64,000 nucleotides of DNA from Myxococcus xanthus (GTDB lineage Bacteria; Myxococcota; Myxococcia; Myxococcales; Myxococcaceae). A program made the position numbers and the translations under genes. Each line of letters opens with the position of its first letter. Position 1 is the first letter of the stretch. The stretch is from NCBI RefSeq assembly GCF_006402735.1, contig NZ_CP017174.1:5994001-6058000 (forward strand), read 5' to 3'. Under the pieces are notes generated by a model, which saw nothing but the letters and a program-made list of their open reading frames with translations, did not search any database and was not told the origin of the DNA. Of the stretch, positions 8,018 through 16,600 are shown piece after piece.

Positions 8018-9385
8018 CTAGAGGCGGATGAGCTCCACGTCATCCATGTGGATGAAGTTGGCGGAGTTGCCCGCCGTGGCGCGGGTGTGGAAGCCCAGTT
8101 CCAGATAGCCTCCCGTCACGGAGATGGGCGGCGTCTCCACCATCGTCCAGGCGCCATAGTCCCCCAGGTTGGTGGACACAGGCGCGCATTCGCCACACGT
8201 CTTGGCCTGGAGGCGCGACAAGTCGAACGTGCCGCTCTTTCGCACCCACGCGCGGACCTTGTACGTGCCCGACGCGAGGCCCGACACCGGCTGGTACGTC
8301 CAGACCTCGAACGGCGTGCCGTTCGTCCAGTGCGTCAGGTGGTACGCGCCGGTGCGGCCCCCGTTGTACGTCTCGCTGAAGTCCGCGGCCTCGGTGCCGT
8401 TGGGGCTCCAGGTGGCCCAGCCCGTCATATCGTTCTCGAAGCTGGCGTTGGTGACGGACGCGGGCGGCGGCGTGCTCCCCGCCTGGTACCAGCGCACCCA
8501 CTCCACCTCCATCGTCTTCGTCTGCCCCCAGGGCAGCCCAATGGCGTCCGGGTGCGGGTGGCCGTACCAGTTCCCGCCCAGGGCGAGGTTGAGGAGGATG
8601 TAGTGGTTCTGCTGGAAGGCGGGCTCGTTGTGGTTGAAGACGTTCCCCTGAATCTGGCCATCCAGGCGGAAGATCATCCGGTTCGCCGTCCACTCCACCT
8701 CGTAGGTGTGGAAGCTGTCCGCGATGCTGTAGCCGCGGTTGGCGCCCGTGCCCCAGCTCTGCTGCCCGCCATTGGCGAACCAGTGCGCGGCGGACTTCAT
8801 CCACGAGGCCTCGTTGGAGTGCCACTCGAGGATGTCGATTTCGCCGCTTCGAGGCCACCCGACGTTGGAGATGTTCGCGCCCAGCGTCCAGAACGCGGGC
8901 CACATGCCATAGCCGGACGGCACCTTGATGCTCGCCACCAGTTTGCCGTAGCGGCGCTCCACCTTGCCCTTCGAGTGGATACGGCCCGAGTAATACGAAC
9001 GCGGCCCGTAGCCCGCGCAGCGCGAGTCAAAGGGCGCATCCGCCGTTCGCTGCGCGGTGAGGATGAGCTTGCCGCCAGCGACGGTGACGTTCTGCGCGCG
9101 GGGGTACTCCAACTCACCCGTGCCGAAGTTGCAGTTGTTGGTGACGGGGTCGAAGTTGCTCGTCAGCACCGTCCAGTTGGCGGAGTTGAGGCTGCTGCCC
9201 GTGAAGTCGTCCTGCCACACCAGGTTCCAGCCCGCCCCTGGGTCATAGGCCCGCTCACCCTGCTCCTGCGTCACCAGGGGAAGGGCCTCCGCGTCGGACA
9301 GCTCCGGCTCCGGGGAACAGCCACCAACCAACGCCAGGCTGCTCGCGGCCCACAACATCGAACGCAATGCGTGTCGTTTGTGCAT
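8018..9385 (-). CDS. GH16 family beta-glucanase lipoprotein (laminarinase-like) with C-terminal carbohydrate-binding domain
   Basis: 455 residues. A signal peptide ends in a lipobox with Cys23, so the enzyme is likely anchored on the cell surface. The GH16 catalytic motif GEIDILEW gives Glu182 (nucleophile), Asp184 and Glu187 (acid/base), in the bulged ExDxxE form typical of endo-1,3-beta-glucanases. After a short Pro linker (residue ~305) a ~145-residue beta-sandwich-like domain (SFENDMTGW start) resembles CBM4/CBM9-type modules. The likely substrate is fungal or algal beta-1,3-glucan. ATG at 9385 is chosen because it gives the lipoprotein signal and has GGAG upstream. Confidence 0.88.
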   Translation of the reverse strand: MHKRHALRSMLWAASSLALVGGCSPEPELSDAEALPLVTQEQGERAYDPGAGWNLVWQDDFTGSSLNSANWTVLTSNFDPVTNNCNFGTGELEYPRAQNVTVAGGKLILTAQRTADAPFDSRCAGYGPRSYYSGRIHSKGKVERRYGKLVASIKVPSGYGMWPAFWTLGANISNVGWPRSGEIDILEWHSNEASWMKSAAHWFANGGQQSWGTGANRGYSIADSFHTYEVEWTANRMIFRLDGQIQGNVFNHNEPAFQQNHYILLNLALGGNWYGHPHPDAIGLPWGQTKTMEVEWVRWYQAGSTPPPASVTNASFENDMTGWATWSPNGTEAADFSETYNGGRTGAYHLTHWTNGTPFEVWTYQPVSGLASGTYKVRAWVRKSGTFDLSRLQAKTCGECAPVSTNLGDYGAWTMVETPPISVTGGYLELGFHTRATAGNSANFIHMDDVELIRL

Positions 9386-9393
9386 GTCTCGCT

Positions 9394-9411
9394 CCAGGGG
9401 GTTCCCCCTGG
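9394..9411. repeat. Perfect palindrome in the 5' leader of the GH16 gene
   Basis: CCAGGGGG-TT-CCCCCTGG, an 8-bp perfect inverted repeat with a 2-nt centre, 8 nt before the GH16 start codon and touching its ribosome binding site. It could be an operator or an mRNA hairpin that limits translation. Confidence 0.4.
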
Positions 9412-9439
9412 GACATAGCCGCCCGCCCCCGTCGCGCAA

Positions 9440-9479
9440 ACTGCTTTAGCAGAAATATTAGATTTTCAAGACTTTCCGC
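9440..9479 (-). promoter_or_regulatory. AT-rich candidate promoter for the GH16 gene
   Basis: The only AT-rich stretch in this neighbourhood. It has a -10-like TAATAT on the minus strand (9460 to 9455), about 70 nt upstream of the start codon, but no good -35 box. It lies between the cysA stop and the GH16 gene. Confidence 0.3.
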
Positions 9480-10547
9480 CTAAATAGAGTAGTCCCCCAC
9501 GAAGACGGTGGCGGACCGGACATCGGCGCGCACGGAGTCCCCCTCCGCTACGCCCAGCGCGTCGAACTCCGAGCGCGGCACCTCCACCGTGACTTCGTCC
9601 CCGCTCGGTAGACGGAGGAACACCTTCACGTAGCCTCCCACCGGTTTGAGCCGCTCGACGCGGCCGGTGGCGGTGGATGCGCTCGATGCGCCCGCGAGCA
9701 CCTTCGCCAGTTTGATGTCATGCGGACGGACAAAGGCCTGCACCGGTTCGCCCTCGCGCGCGGCGGCGGGAGCCGCCATGGACAGCGCCCCCATGGCCGC
9801 CCTGCCCGCCTGGACATGGCCACGCAGCACACTGGCGCCTCCGATGAACGAGGCGACGAAGGGAGACGCGGGCCGGTCGTAGATGTCCGCGGGAGAGCCC
9901 GCCTGGGCAACGCGCCCCTCGCTCAGCACCACCACGTGCTGGGAAATCTCCAGGGCCTCCTGCTGGTCGTGCGTCACCAACAGCGTCGTCAGCCGCGTGC
10001 GCTCGTGCAGGGCATGGAGCCATTCCCGGAGCTCCTCGCGCACCCGCGTGTCCAGCGCGCCGAAGGGCTCGTCCAACAGCAGCACGCGAGGACGAATGGC
10101 CAGGGCGCGCGCGAAGGCCACGCGCTGTCGCTGCCCGCCGGAGAGCTGGCCGGGATACCGGCCGCCCAGGTGCTCCAGTTGCACCATGCGGAGCATCTCC
10201 TCCACACGGGCCTCGCGCTCCGCCTTGGGGACGCGCCGGACCTCCAGGCCAAAGGCCACGTTCTGCCGGACCGTGAGGTGCTTGAAGAGCGCGTAGCTCT
10301 GGAAGACCACCCCCACGCCACGCTGCTGCACGGGCATCTGCGTGCAGTCCACGCCGTCAATGAGGACACGGCCTTCGTCGGGAATCTCCAGCCCGGCGAT
10401 GAGCCGCAGCAACGTGGACTTGCCCGCGCCGGACGGCCCCAGCAACGATGTGATGGCACCCTCGGGGGCCTGGAAGGACACCCTGGACACGGCGGGACTG
10501 CCATTCCGATTGAACCGGCGGGCGAGCTGCTCGACGACGATGCTCAT
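9480..10547 (-). CDS. cysA: Sulfate/thiosulfate ABC transporter ATP-binding protein CysA
   Basis: 355 residues. Walker A GPSGAGKST (about 37-45), signature LSGGQRQR, Walker B LLLDEP, switch THDQ, and the CysA-like stretch FKHLTVRQNVAFGLEVR. A C-terminal TOBE-like regulatory region follows (EVPRSEFDALGVAEGDSV). It powers sulfate uptake through CysT and CysW. ATG at 10547 overlaps the cysW stop by 4 nt (ATGA), showing translational coupling. It is the last gene of the sulfate operon. Confidence 0.95.
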   Translation of the reverse strand: MSIVVEQLARRFNRNGSPAVSRVSFQAPEGAITSLLGPSGAGKSTLLRLIAGLEIPDEGRVLIDGVDCTQMPVQQRGVGVVFQSYALFKHLTVRQNVAFGLEVRRVPKAEREARVEEMLRMVQLEHLGGRYPGQLSGGQRQRVAFARALAIRPRVLLLDEPFGALDTRVREELREWLHALHERTRLTTLLVTHDQQEALEISQHVVVLSEGRVAQAGSPADIYDRPASPFVASFIGGASVLRGHVQAGRAAMGALSMAAPAAAREGEPVQAFVRPHDIKLAKVLAGASSASTATGRVERLKPVGGYVKVFLRLPSGDEVTVEVPRSEFDALGVAEGDSVRADVRSATVFVGDYSI

Positions 10548-11401
10548 GACGGCGGACTCCTCCACTCCACGAACTTCTTCACCACCAACGTCACGAGCGC
10601 GAGCAGCGTCAGCAGCGACGCCACGGCGAACGCGCCGGCCAGGTCGTACTCGTTGTAGAGAATCTCCGCGTGCAGCGGCAGCGTCGTCGTCACTCCACGC
10701 ACGTGGCCGGACACCACGGACACGGCGCCGAACTCCCCCATTGCTCGCGCGTTGCAGAGGATGACGCCGTACAGCACGCCCCACTTCACCTTCGGCAACG
10801 TGACAGTCAGGAAGGTGCGCCAGCCGCTCGCGCCCAGCGTCAGCGCCGCCTCTTCCTCGTCGCTGCCCTGGGCCTCCATCACGGGTAGGACCTCGCGCGC
10901 GACGAAGGGGAAGGTGACGAACACCGTGGCCAGGACGATGCCGGGCACGGCGAAGATGACGCGCACGTCGTGGTCCAGAAGCCACGGCCCCAGCCAGCCC
11001 TGCCGGCCGAAGAGCAGCACGAAGATGAGCCCCGCGATGACGGGCGACACGCTGAAGGGCAGGTCGATGAGCGTCATCAACAACGAGCGTCCCCGAAACT
11101 GGAACCGCGCGATGAGCCACGACGCGGCCAGGCCGAAGACGAGGTTGAAGGGCACGGCGATGAGCGCGGCCAGCAGCGTCAGCCGCATGGCCGCCAGCGC
11201 CGTCGGGTGCGTCAGGGCGGAGACGTAGGCCTCCCAGCCCTTCTGGAAGGCGAAGGTGAAGACGGCCACCAGCGGGACGATGAGGAAGACGCCCAGCAGC
11301 AGCACCGCCGCGCCGATGAGCCCCCAACGGACGAACGCCGGGCCGCTCAGGCTGCGCGCGCTTCGGCGCAAGACAAGGGTGGACGGATACATGGCGCTCA
11401 C
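10544..11401 (-). CDS. cysW: Sulfate ABC transporter permease CysW
   Basis: 285 residues with about six membrane helices and the permease EAA loop (LTLGASGWRTFLTVTLPKV). It forms the membrane channel with CysT. The frame starts at GTG 11401, overlapping the cysT stop by 4 nt; ATG at 11392 is a possible alternative. The middle position in the sbp-cysT-cysW-cysA operon matches the usual order. Confidence 0.94.
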   Translation of the reverse strand: MSAMYPSTLVLRRSARSLSGPAFVRWGLIGAAVLLLGVFLIVPLVAVFTFAFQKGWEAYVSALTHPTALAAMRLTLLAALIAVPFNLVFGLAASWLIARFQFRGRSLLMTLIDLPFSVSPVIAGLIFVLLFGRQGWLGPWLLDHDVRVIFAVPGIVLATVFVTFPFVAREVLPVMEAQGSDEEEAALTLGASGWRTFLTVTLPKVKWGVLYGVILCNARAMGEFGAVSVVSGHVRGVTTTLPLHAEILYNEYDLAGAFAVASLLTLLALVTLVVKKFVEWRSPPS

Positions 11402-12240
11402 GCTCCCGGCCGGGCTTCCAGCCGACGCTGGCTCCAGCGATGGAGCAGGTTGACGGCCAGCAGCAGAGAGAACGACGCCCCCAGCATGACGATGGCGATG
11501 GCCGTCGCCCCCGCGTAGTCGTACTGCTCCAGCCGGGTGATGATGAGCAGCGGGACAATCTCCGTGCGCAGCGGCATGTTGCCGGAGATGAAGACGACGG
11601 AGCCGTACTCACCCAGCGCGCGGGCGAAGGCCAGCGTGAAGCCGCTGAGCAGCGCGGGGAAGAGCGCGGGAAAGAGGACGCGCCGGAAGGTCTGCCACGG
11701 AGAGGCGCCCAACGTGGCCGCGGCCTCCTCCACGTCCACGTCAATGTCCTCCAGCACGGGTTGCACGGTGCGCACCACGAAGGGCAACCCGATGAACGTC
11801 AGCGCGATGGCCACGCCCACCGACGTGTAGGCCACCTTGAGGCCCAGCGCTTCGAGGTACTGGCCGTACCACCCCTTCGAGGAGAACAACGTCGTGAGCG
11901 TGAGCCCGGCCACGGCGGTGGGCAGCGCGAAGGGCAGGTCCACCAGGGACTCCAACACGTCGCGGCCGGGGAAGCGGTAGCGCACCAGCACCCAGGCCAC
12001 CAGCAGGCCGAAGACGACGTTGGCGAGCGCGGCGGCCAGCGAGGCCCCGAAGCTGAGCCGGTACGCGGCAAGCGCGCGCGGCGTCGTCACGGTGCCCCAG
12101 AACTCCTCCCAGCTCAGGGAGAAGGTCCGCAGGAAGAGGCTGGAGAGCGGAATGAGGACGATGAGGCCCAGGTAGAACCAACTGAAGCCCAGCGACAGGC
12201 GGAACCCCGGGAGCACCCGGTGGCGAGTAGGACGGGACAT
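11398..12240 (-). CDS. cysT: Sulfate ABC transporter permease CysT (CysU)
   Basis: 280 residues, about six membrane helices, with the EAA loop AATLGASPWQTFRRVLFPAL facing the ATPase. It begins LPGFRLSLGFSWFYLGLIVLIPL, typical of CysT. ATG at 12240 lies 12 nt after the sbp stop. It pairs with CysW as the inner-membrane channel. Confidence 0.94.
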   Translation of the reverse strand: MSRPTRHRVLPGFRLSLGFSWFYLGLIVLIPLSSLFLRTFSLSWEEFWGTVTTPRALAAYRLSFGASLAAALANVVFGLLVAWVLVRYRFPGRDVLESLVDLPFALPTAVAGLTLTTLFSSKGWYGQYLEALGLKVAYTSVGVAIALTFIGLPFVVRTVQPVLEDIDVDVEEAAATLGASPWQTFRRVLFPALFPALLSGFTLAFARALGEYGSVVFISGNMPLRTEIVPLLIITRLEQYDYAGATAIAIVMLGASFSLLLAVNLLHRWSQRRLEARPGA

Positions 12241-12252
12241 GGCGGGGTGTCC

Positions 12253-13299
12253 TCAGTCCGCGCGGGGCGCGTAGATGCGGTCGAAGAGGCCGCCGTCGGC
12301 GAAGTGCGTGGCCTGCGCCCGCCGCCAGTCGCCCGCGACTTCCGCCAGCGTGAGGCGCTTCAGGCCGGGGAAGTCGGACGCATGCCTCGCGGCCACGACC
12401 TCCGAGCGCGGCCGGAAGTGGTGCCGCGCCGCGGTCTCCTGGCCCTCGTCCGAATAGAGGTACGCCAGGTACGCCTCCGCCACGGCCCGGGTGCCCTTGC
12501 GGTCCACGTTGTGGTCCACCACGGCGACGGGCGGCTCGGCGAGGATGCTCACCGAGGGAATGACGACCTCGAAGCGCGCCTGCCCCACCTCGCGGGTGAG
12601 GAGGAAGGCCTCGTTCTCCCATGCGAGGAGCACGTCCCCCAGGCCCCGCTCGGCGAAGGTGGTGGTGGCGCCCCTCGCGCCCGAGTCGAGCACCGGCACG
12701 TTGCGGAACAGCTTCTCCACGTACGCCTGGGCCCGGGCCTCGCTACCGCCCTCGACTCTCAGCGCCTGTCCCCACGCGGCCAGGTAGTTCCACCGCGCGC
12801 CGCCCGACGTCTTCGGGTTCGGGGTGATGACAGTGACGTCCTCGCGCACCAGGTCGTCCCAGTCACGGATGGCCTTTGGATTGCCCTGGCGCACCACGAA
12901 GACGATGGTGGACGTATACGGCGCGCTGTTGTGGGGCAGCCGTGCCTGCCAGTCCGCCGGAAGGAGCTGCGCCTTCTCGTGCAGCATGTCCACGTCGTAC
13001 GCGAGCGCCAGCGTCACCACGTCCGCCCGCAATCCTTCGATGACGGACCGGGCCTGCTTGCCGGAGCCCCCGTGGGACTGCTGGATGGACACCTGCTGGC
13101 CACGCGTGGCCGCCCAGTGCTTCGCGAAGGCCGCGTTGAGGTCCTCGTAGAGCTCCCGCGTGGGGTCATAGGAGACGTTGAGCAACGTCACCATCCCGTC
13201 GGGTGGCGCATCACCGGAGGAGCGCGAACAGCCCGCCACGGACAGCAGCAGGGCCAACGGCATCCAGTTCCTGGCGCGCAACAGCGCGAGACGTTCCAT
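12253..13299 (-). CDS. sbp: Sulfate-binding lipoprotein Sbp (substrate-binding subunit)
   Basis: 348 residues. The signal peptide ends in lipobox SVAGC, so this periplasmic binding protein is probably lipid-anchored. Clear Sbp motifs are NVSYDPTRELY, QSHGGSGKQAR, PYTSTIVFVVRQGNPK and TPNPKTSGGARWNYLAAW, the last two lining the sulfate site in this family. ATG at 13299 is chosen over an in-frame upstream ATG because GAGG lies just before it and it starts the signal peptide. It is the first structural gene of the operon, and a Cys-codon leader with a terminator lies directly upstream. Confidence 0.95.
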   Translation of the reverse strand: MERLALLRARNWMPLALLLSVAGCSRSSGDAPPDGMVTLLNVSYDPTRELYEDLNAAFAKHWAATRGQQVSIQQSHGGSGKQARSVIEGLRADVVTLALAYDVDMLHEKAQLLPADWQARLPHNSAPYTSTIVFVVRQGNPKAIRDWDDLVREDVTVITPNPKTSGGARWNYLAAWGQALRVEGGSEARAQAYVEKLFRNVPVLDSGARGATTTFAERGLGDVLLAWENEAFLLTREVGQARFEVVIPSVSILAEPPVAVVDHNVDRKGTRAVAEAYLAYLYSDEGQETAARHHFRPRSEVVAARHASDFPGLKRLTLAEVAGDWRRAQATHFADGGLFDRIYAPRAD

Positions 13300-13341
13300 G
13301 CGGGACCTCGGGGTGAAGCAGGGGGCCACGCGAGAAAGTCA

Positions 13342-13372
13342 AAAGCCCACTCCCTCGCGGGCAGTGGGCTTT
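13342..13372 (-). terminator. Intrinsic terminator in the sbp leader (attenuator)
   Basis: On the minus strand AAAGCCCACT (13372-13363) pairs with AGTGGGCTTT (13351-13342), a perfect 10-bp stem with an 11-nt loop, ending in TTTT. It stands between the Cys-rich leader ORF and sbp, inside the operon leader. No large gene ends upstream on that strand, so it is more likely an attenuator than the end of another unit. Confidence 0.7.
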
Positions 13373-13426
13373 CCGGATACAGCTCAGCCAGGGCACTCAG
13401 GCCACTGGCGGACGGACGCCCACCGC
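13361..13426 (-). promoter_or_regulatory. Candidate antiterminator pairing of the sbp leader
   Basis: Minus-strand GCGGTGGGC (13426-13418), inside the leader ORF, can pair with GCCCACTGC (13369-13361), the left arm of the terminator: eight Watson-Crick pairs and one G-U. Forming this helix would destroy the terminator. The upstream arm starts 10 nt after the last Cys codon, so a ribosome stalled on the Cys codons leaves it free, while one that reaches the stop codon lies over or against it. An extra small hairpin (13409-13387) lies between. Confidence 0.5.
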
Positions 13427-13471
13427 GGATGCCGGACAGCAGCAACACGTCTGGTGGGTCGAGCGCGTCAT
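13397..13471 (-). CDS. Cysteine-codon leader peptide of the sulfate transport operon
   Basis: A 24-codon ORF, ATG at 13471 and TGA at 13399-13397, encoding MTRSTHQTCCCCPASAVGVR plus four more residues. Codons 9-12 are four Cys codons in a row (13447-13436), which is very unusual for chance. GGGG lies 4 nt before the ATG as a possible ribosome binding site. It sits 98 nt upstream of sbp with an intrinsic terminator between. The arrangement is that of a biosynthetic leader peptide: when charged tRNA-Cys is scarce, ribosomes stall on the Cys run and the terminator is not formed, so sulfate uptake rises. Confidence 0.6.
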   Translation of the reverse strand: MTRSTHQTCCCCPASAVGVRPPVA

Positions 13472-13481
13472 CAATCCCCAC

Positions 13482-13511
13482 ACGATGCCCCGGTGCCCGC
13501 GGCGCTGTCAA
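13482..13511 (-). promoter_or_regulatory. Candidate sigma-70-type promoter of the sulfate operon
   Basis: Perfect -35 TTGACA (13511-13506) and, after 18 nt, a poor -10 CATCGT (13487-13482). Transcription would start near 13475, leaving the leader ORF almost without a 5' untranslated region. The weak -10 keeps confidence low; another promoter further upstream is possible. The rest of the interval 13512-13697 shows no gene and no clear promoter for the plus-strand ATPase operon. Confidence 0.3.
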
Positions 13512-13697
13512 CGCGACCGCCCGAGTCCTCCAGGAACTCCCCTCTTCTTTTCCACCCCGCCGCGACGGTGCCCTGGCGCTTCACCCCTGACGAATCCGAC
13601 GGACTGTCAGGCCGGGCCCGCGTCGTGAGCGGGTCCGGTCAGCTCCCGAGGGCGCATGCCGTCACGCACGGCACCGTTTTCACCCGAGCCCTCACCC

Positions 13698-16600
13698 ATG
13701 AACTTCCGATTTCAATGCTGGTTGCAGCGGCACGTCAGCGGCCGGGTGACGCTCACGCCGCTGGCGCTGCGCCGTCTCGCGGTGCACGCGGACTCGCTGG
13801 AGGCCGCCACCGAGGAGCTGACGCTCGCGCTGGATGACCAACTCTCCCGCGTCCACCCGCGGCGCGTGCCGGAGTTCATCGCCCCCACCGGAGGGACGCT
13901 CGAAACGGTGGAGCTGCCCGGGATTCCCGTCTGGGGCGCCGAGGAGAATCACTTCGCGCCGCTGACGCTGTCCGCCGTGGTGGCCCCCACGCTCAATGCC
14001 TTCCTGGGCCTCCACGCGCCACGCCTCAACAGCCACCACTGGTTCCAGGGCAAGACACTCCCCGCCGAGGCCCAGGAGTTGCTGGGAGACCGACTGGAGG
14101 GAATGTCGGACGCGGAGCGCCTTGCCCTGCGCCCCGATGGCACCGAGTCCCTGCTGGAAATCGAAGTACGGGCCACCCCTGGGGCCCTGTCGGACCTCAC
14201 GCCTCGCGAGCTGCACCGGGACATCCGTCCACCGCCGCGCCCACCGGACGCGCCCGCCGACCCGGAGGACGACGCGCGGGAAGACGACGAGGACGAAGAC
14301 ACGGAGGCGCTGGACCTGGATAGCTGGGAGCCACGCCGCCGCACCGCGCATCGGGGCCCGGGTGAGCCGCCCGCGAAGCCGCCGCCCACGCCCACCCTGG
14401 ACAGCGTTGGCGTGGCCTGGCACCGGCTCGCGCAGGAAGGGCAGCTCGACGCGGCCTACGAGCAGGATGCGCTGGTCACCCTGCTCCGGACCCGGCTCGC
14501 GGCCAAGGACGCCGAACCCGTGGTCCTGGTGGGGCCTTCGGGCGTGGGCAAGACGTCGGTGCTCCACGCGCTCGCCCAGTCGCTGCGCGCCCCCACCGCC
14601 ACCGAGGCCGAGCGCGCCCGCCCGTTCTACTTCCTCGACGGAAGTCGGCTCATCGCGGGCGAGGGCTTCTTCGGAGACTGGCAGCAGCAAGTGCTGCGCG
14701 CCTTCCGTGAGGCCACCGAGGCCCGGGCCCTGCTGTCCCTGGGCCATGCCGTGGAGCTCCTCGACGCGGGCAAGAGCGCCCACAGTGACCAGAACGTGGC
14801 CCAGTTGCTGCTCCCACTCCTCGCGGCGCGTGATGTGACTGTCGTGGCCGAGGCCACGGAGGAGACCTGGGCCCAGGTGGAGCAGCGCAACACCAGCTTC
14901 GCCCGGCTCTTCTCGGTGGTGCGCGTCGCGGAGCCCACGGCCGACGCGCTCGGCCGCATTGTCGCCAAGGTGGCAGAGGATGACGCCTCGGCCACCGCGA
15001 TGCAGGTCCAGCCCGACGCGCTCGACGAGGCGCGCTTCCTGTGCCGCCGCTTCCTGCCCTACGGCGCCCAGGTGGGCAACACCGTGGCCTTCGTGCGCCG
15101 GCTGCTGGCGTCGTGTGCCCAAGCCTCGCGATCCTCCGTCACCCGGCTGGAGGCCATCCGCCAGTTCGCCTCGGAGTCCGGCATCCCCGAGCACCTGCTC
15201 CGGGACGACCAGCCGCTGGCGTCCGCACACGTGCGCGACTTCCTGGCCTCGCGGGTGATGGGCCAGGACGCCGCCGTGGAGCGCGCGGCGTCGGTGGTAT
15301 CCGTCCTCAAGGCCGGCATGTCCGACGTGCGGCGCCCGCTGGGGGTGCTGCTCTTCGTGGGCCCCACCGGCGTGGGCAAGACGGAGCTGTCCAAGGCGCT
15401 GGCGGAGCTGCTCTTCGGTGCGAAGGAGCGCATGGTCCGCCTGGACATGGGTGAGTACGCCGGTCCGGACGCCCTGCTGCGGTTGATGGGAGACGGGGAG
15501 ACGCCGGGCTACCTCACCTCGGAGGTGCGCCGGCAGCCCTTCTGCGTGGTGCTGCTGGACGAGGTGGAGAAGGCCCACCCCGCCGTTCACGATGCGCTGC
15601 TGGGCGTCTTGGGCGAAGGCCGCCTCACCGATACCTCAGGGCGCTTCACCGACTTCCGCAACGCCCTCATCATCCTCACCAGCAACCTGGGCGCGGACAC
15701 CCTGCGCGCCCGCGTGGGCTTCGATGCGTCGGGCGGTGCCCCGGACATGGCCTCCCTGCGCGCGCACTACCTCTCCGAGGTGCAGCGCTTCTTCCGTCCG
15801 GAGATGTTCAACCGCATGGACGACGTAGTCGTCTTCTCGCCGCTGTCCGCCCCGCTGCTGCGCCGGCTGGTGGTCCGCGAACTCGAAGCCGTGTGCCGCC
15901 GTCCTGGCCTCTCACTCCACGATGCCCTGCTGGAGGTCACCCCCGCCGCCCAGGACTGGCTGGCCCTGCGCGGCTTCGACGCGCGCTATGGCGCCCGTCC
16001 CTTGAAGCGCGCGCTGGAGCGCGAGCTGGTGGTCCCCGTGGCGGACTGGCTCGCGGCGCATCCCCGCATGGGGCCGGCGAGCCTCACGGTGGACGCGGGC
16101 ACCACGGGACTCGAACTGCGCGCCGAGTCCCTGGGCGGCGCCGCCGAGGGCGGGGGCCGGGAGGCCATCGAGCGGATCCTCGAGGAAGCGGCCACCGTGC
16201 GCGCGGAGGTCCAGCGTTGGAGCCGCTGCGCGCCCATGCACTCCCTGCGCCGCGTCCTGGCCGTCTTCGACAAGGTCTCCCGGCACACCGCGTATTGGGA
16301 GGAGCGGGCCCTGGCCGAAGAAAACTCGCGCAAGTCGTCGGAGGCGCGAGCGCTGGAACAGTCGCTTCGGGAGTGCGCCCAGCAGGCGGAGGCCATCGAG
16401 GACCTGCTCTTCGAGGCCCACCTGTCCAGGACCGTGGATCAGGTGGAGTCCCTGAGCCGCGAGGTAAGCCAGGTGAAGGCGGCCTTCGCGCGCATCCGGC
16501 AACGCATCTACTCCTCCCTCTTTCCCCCGTCACAGGGCGCGACCCTCTACCTAGTGCCAGGTCGCGGCGCGTGGAGGCAGGCACGCATGCTCGCCACGGC

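Noticed and set aside
9480..11744. Reading cysA as one 754-residue protein reaching into cysW and cysT
   Set aside because: The upstream part is only an open shadow frame; the real cysA starts at ATG 10547 overlapping the cysW stop.
13342..13511. SAM-type or other metabolite riboswitch in the sbp leader
   Set aside because: I see no conserved riboswitch core. The Cys-codon ORF explains the terminator better.
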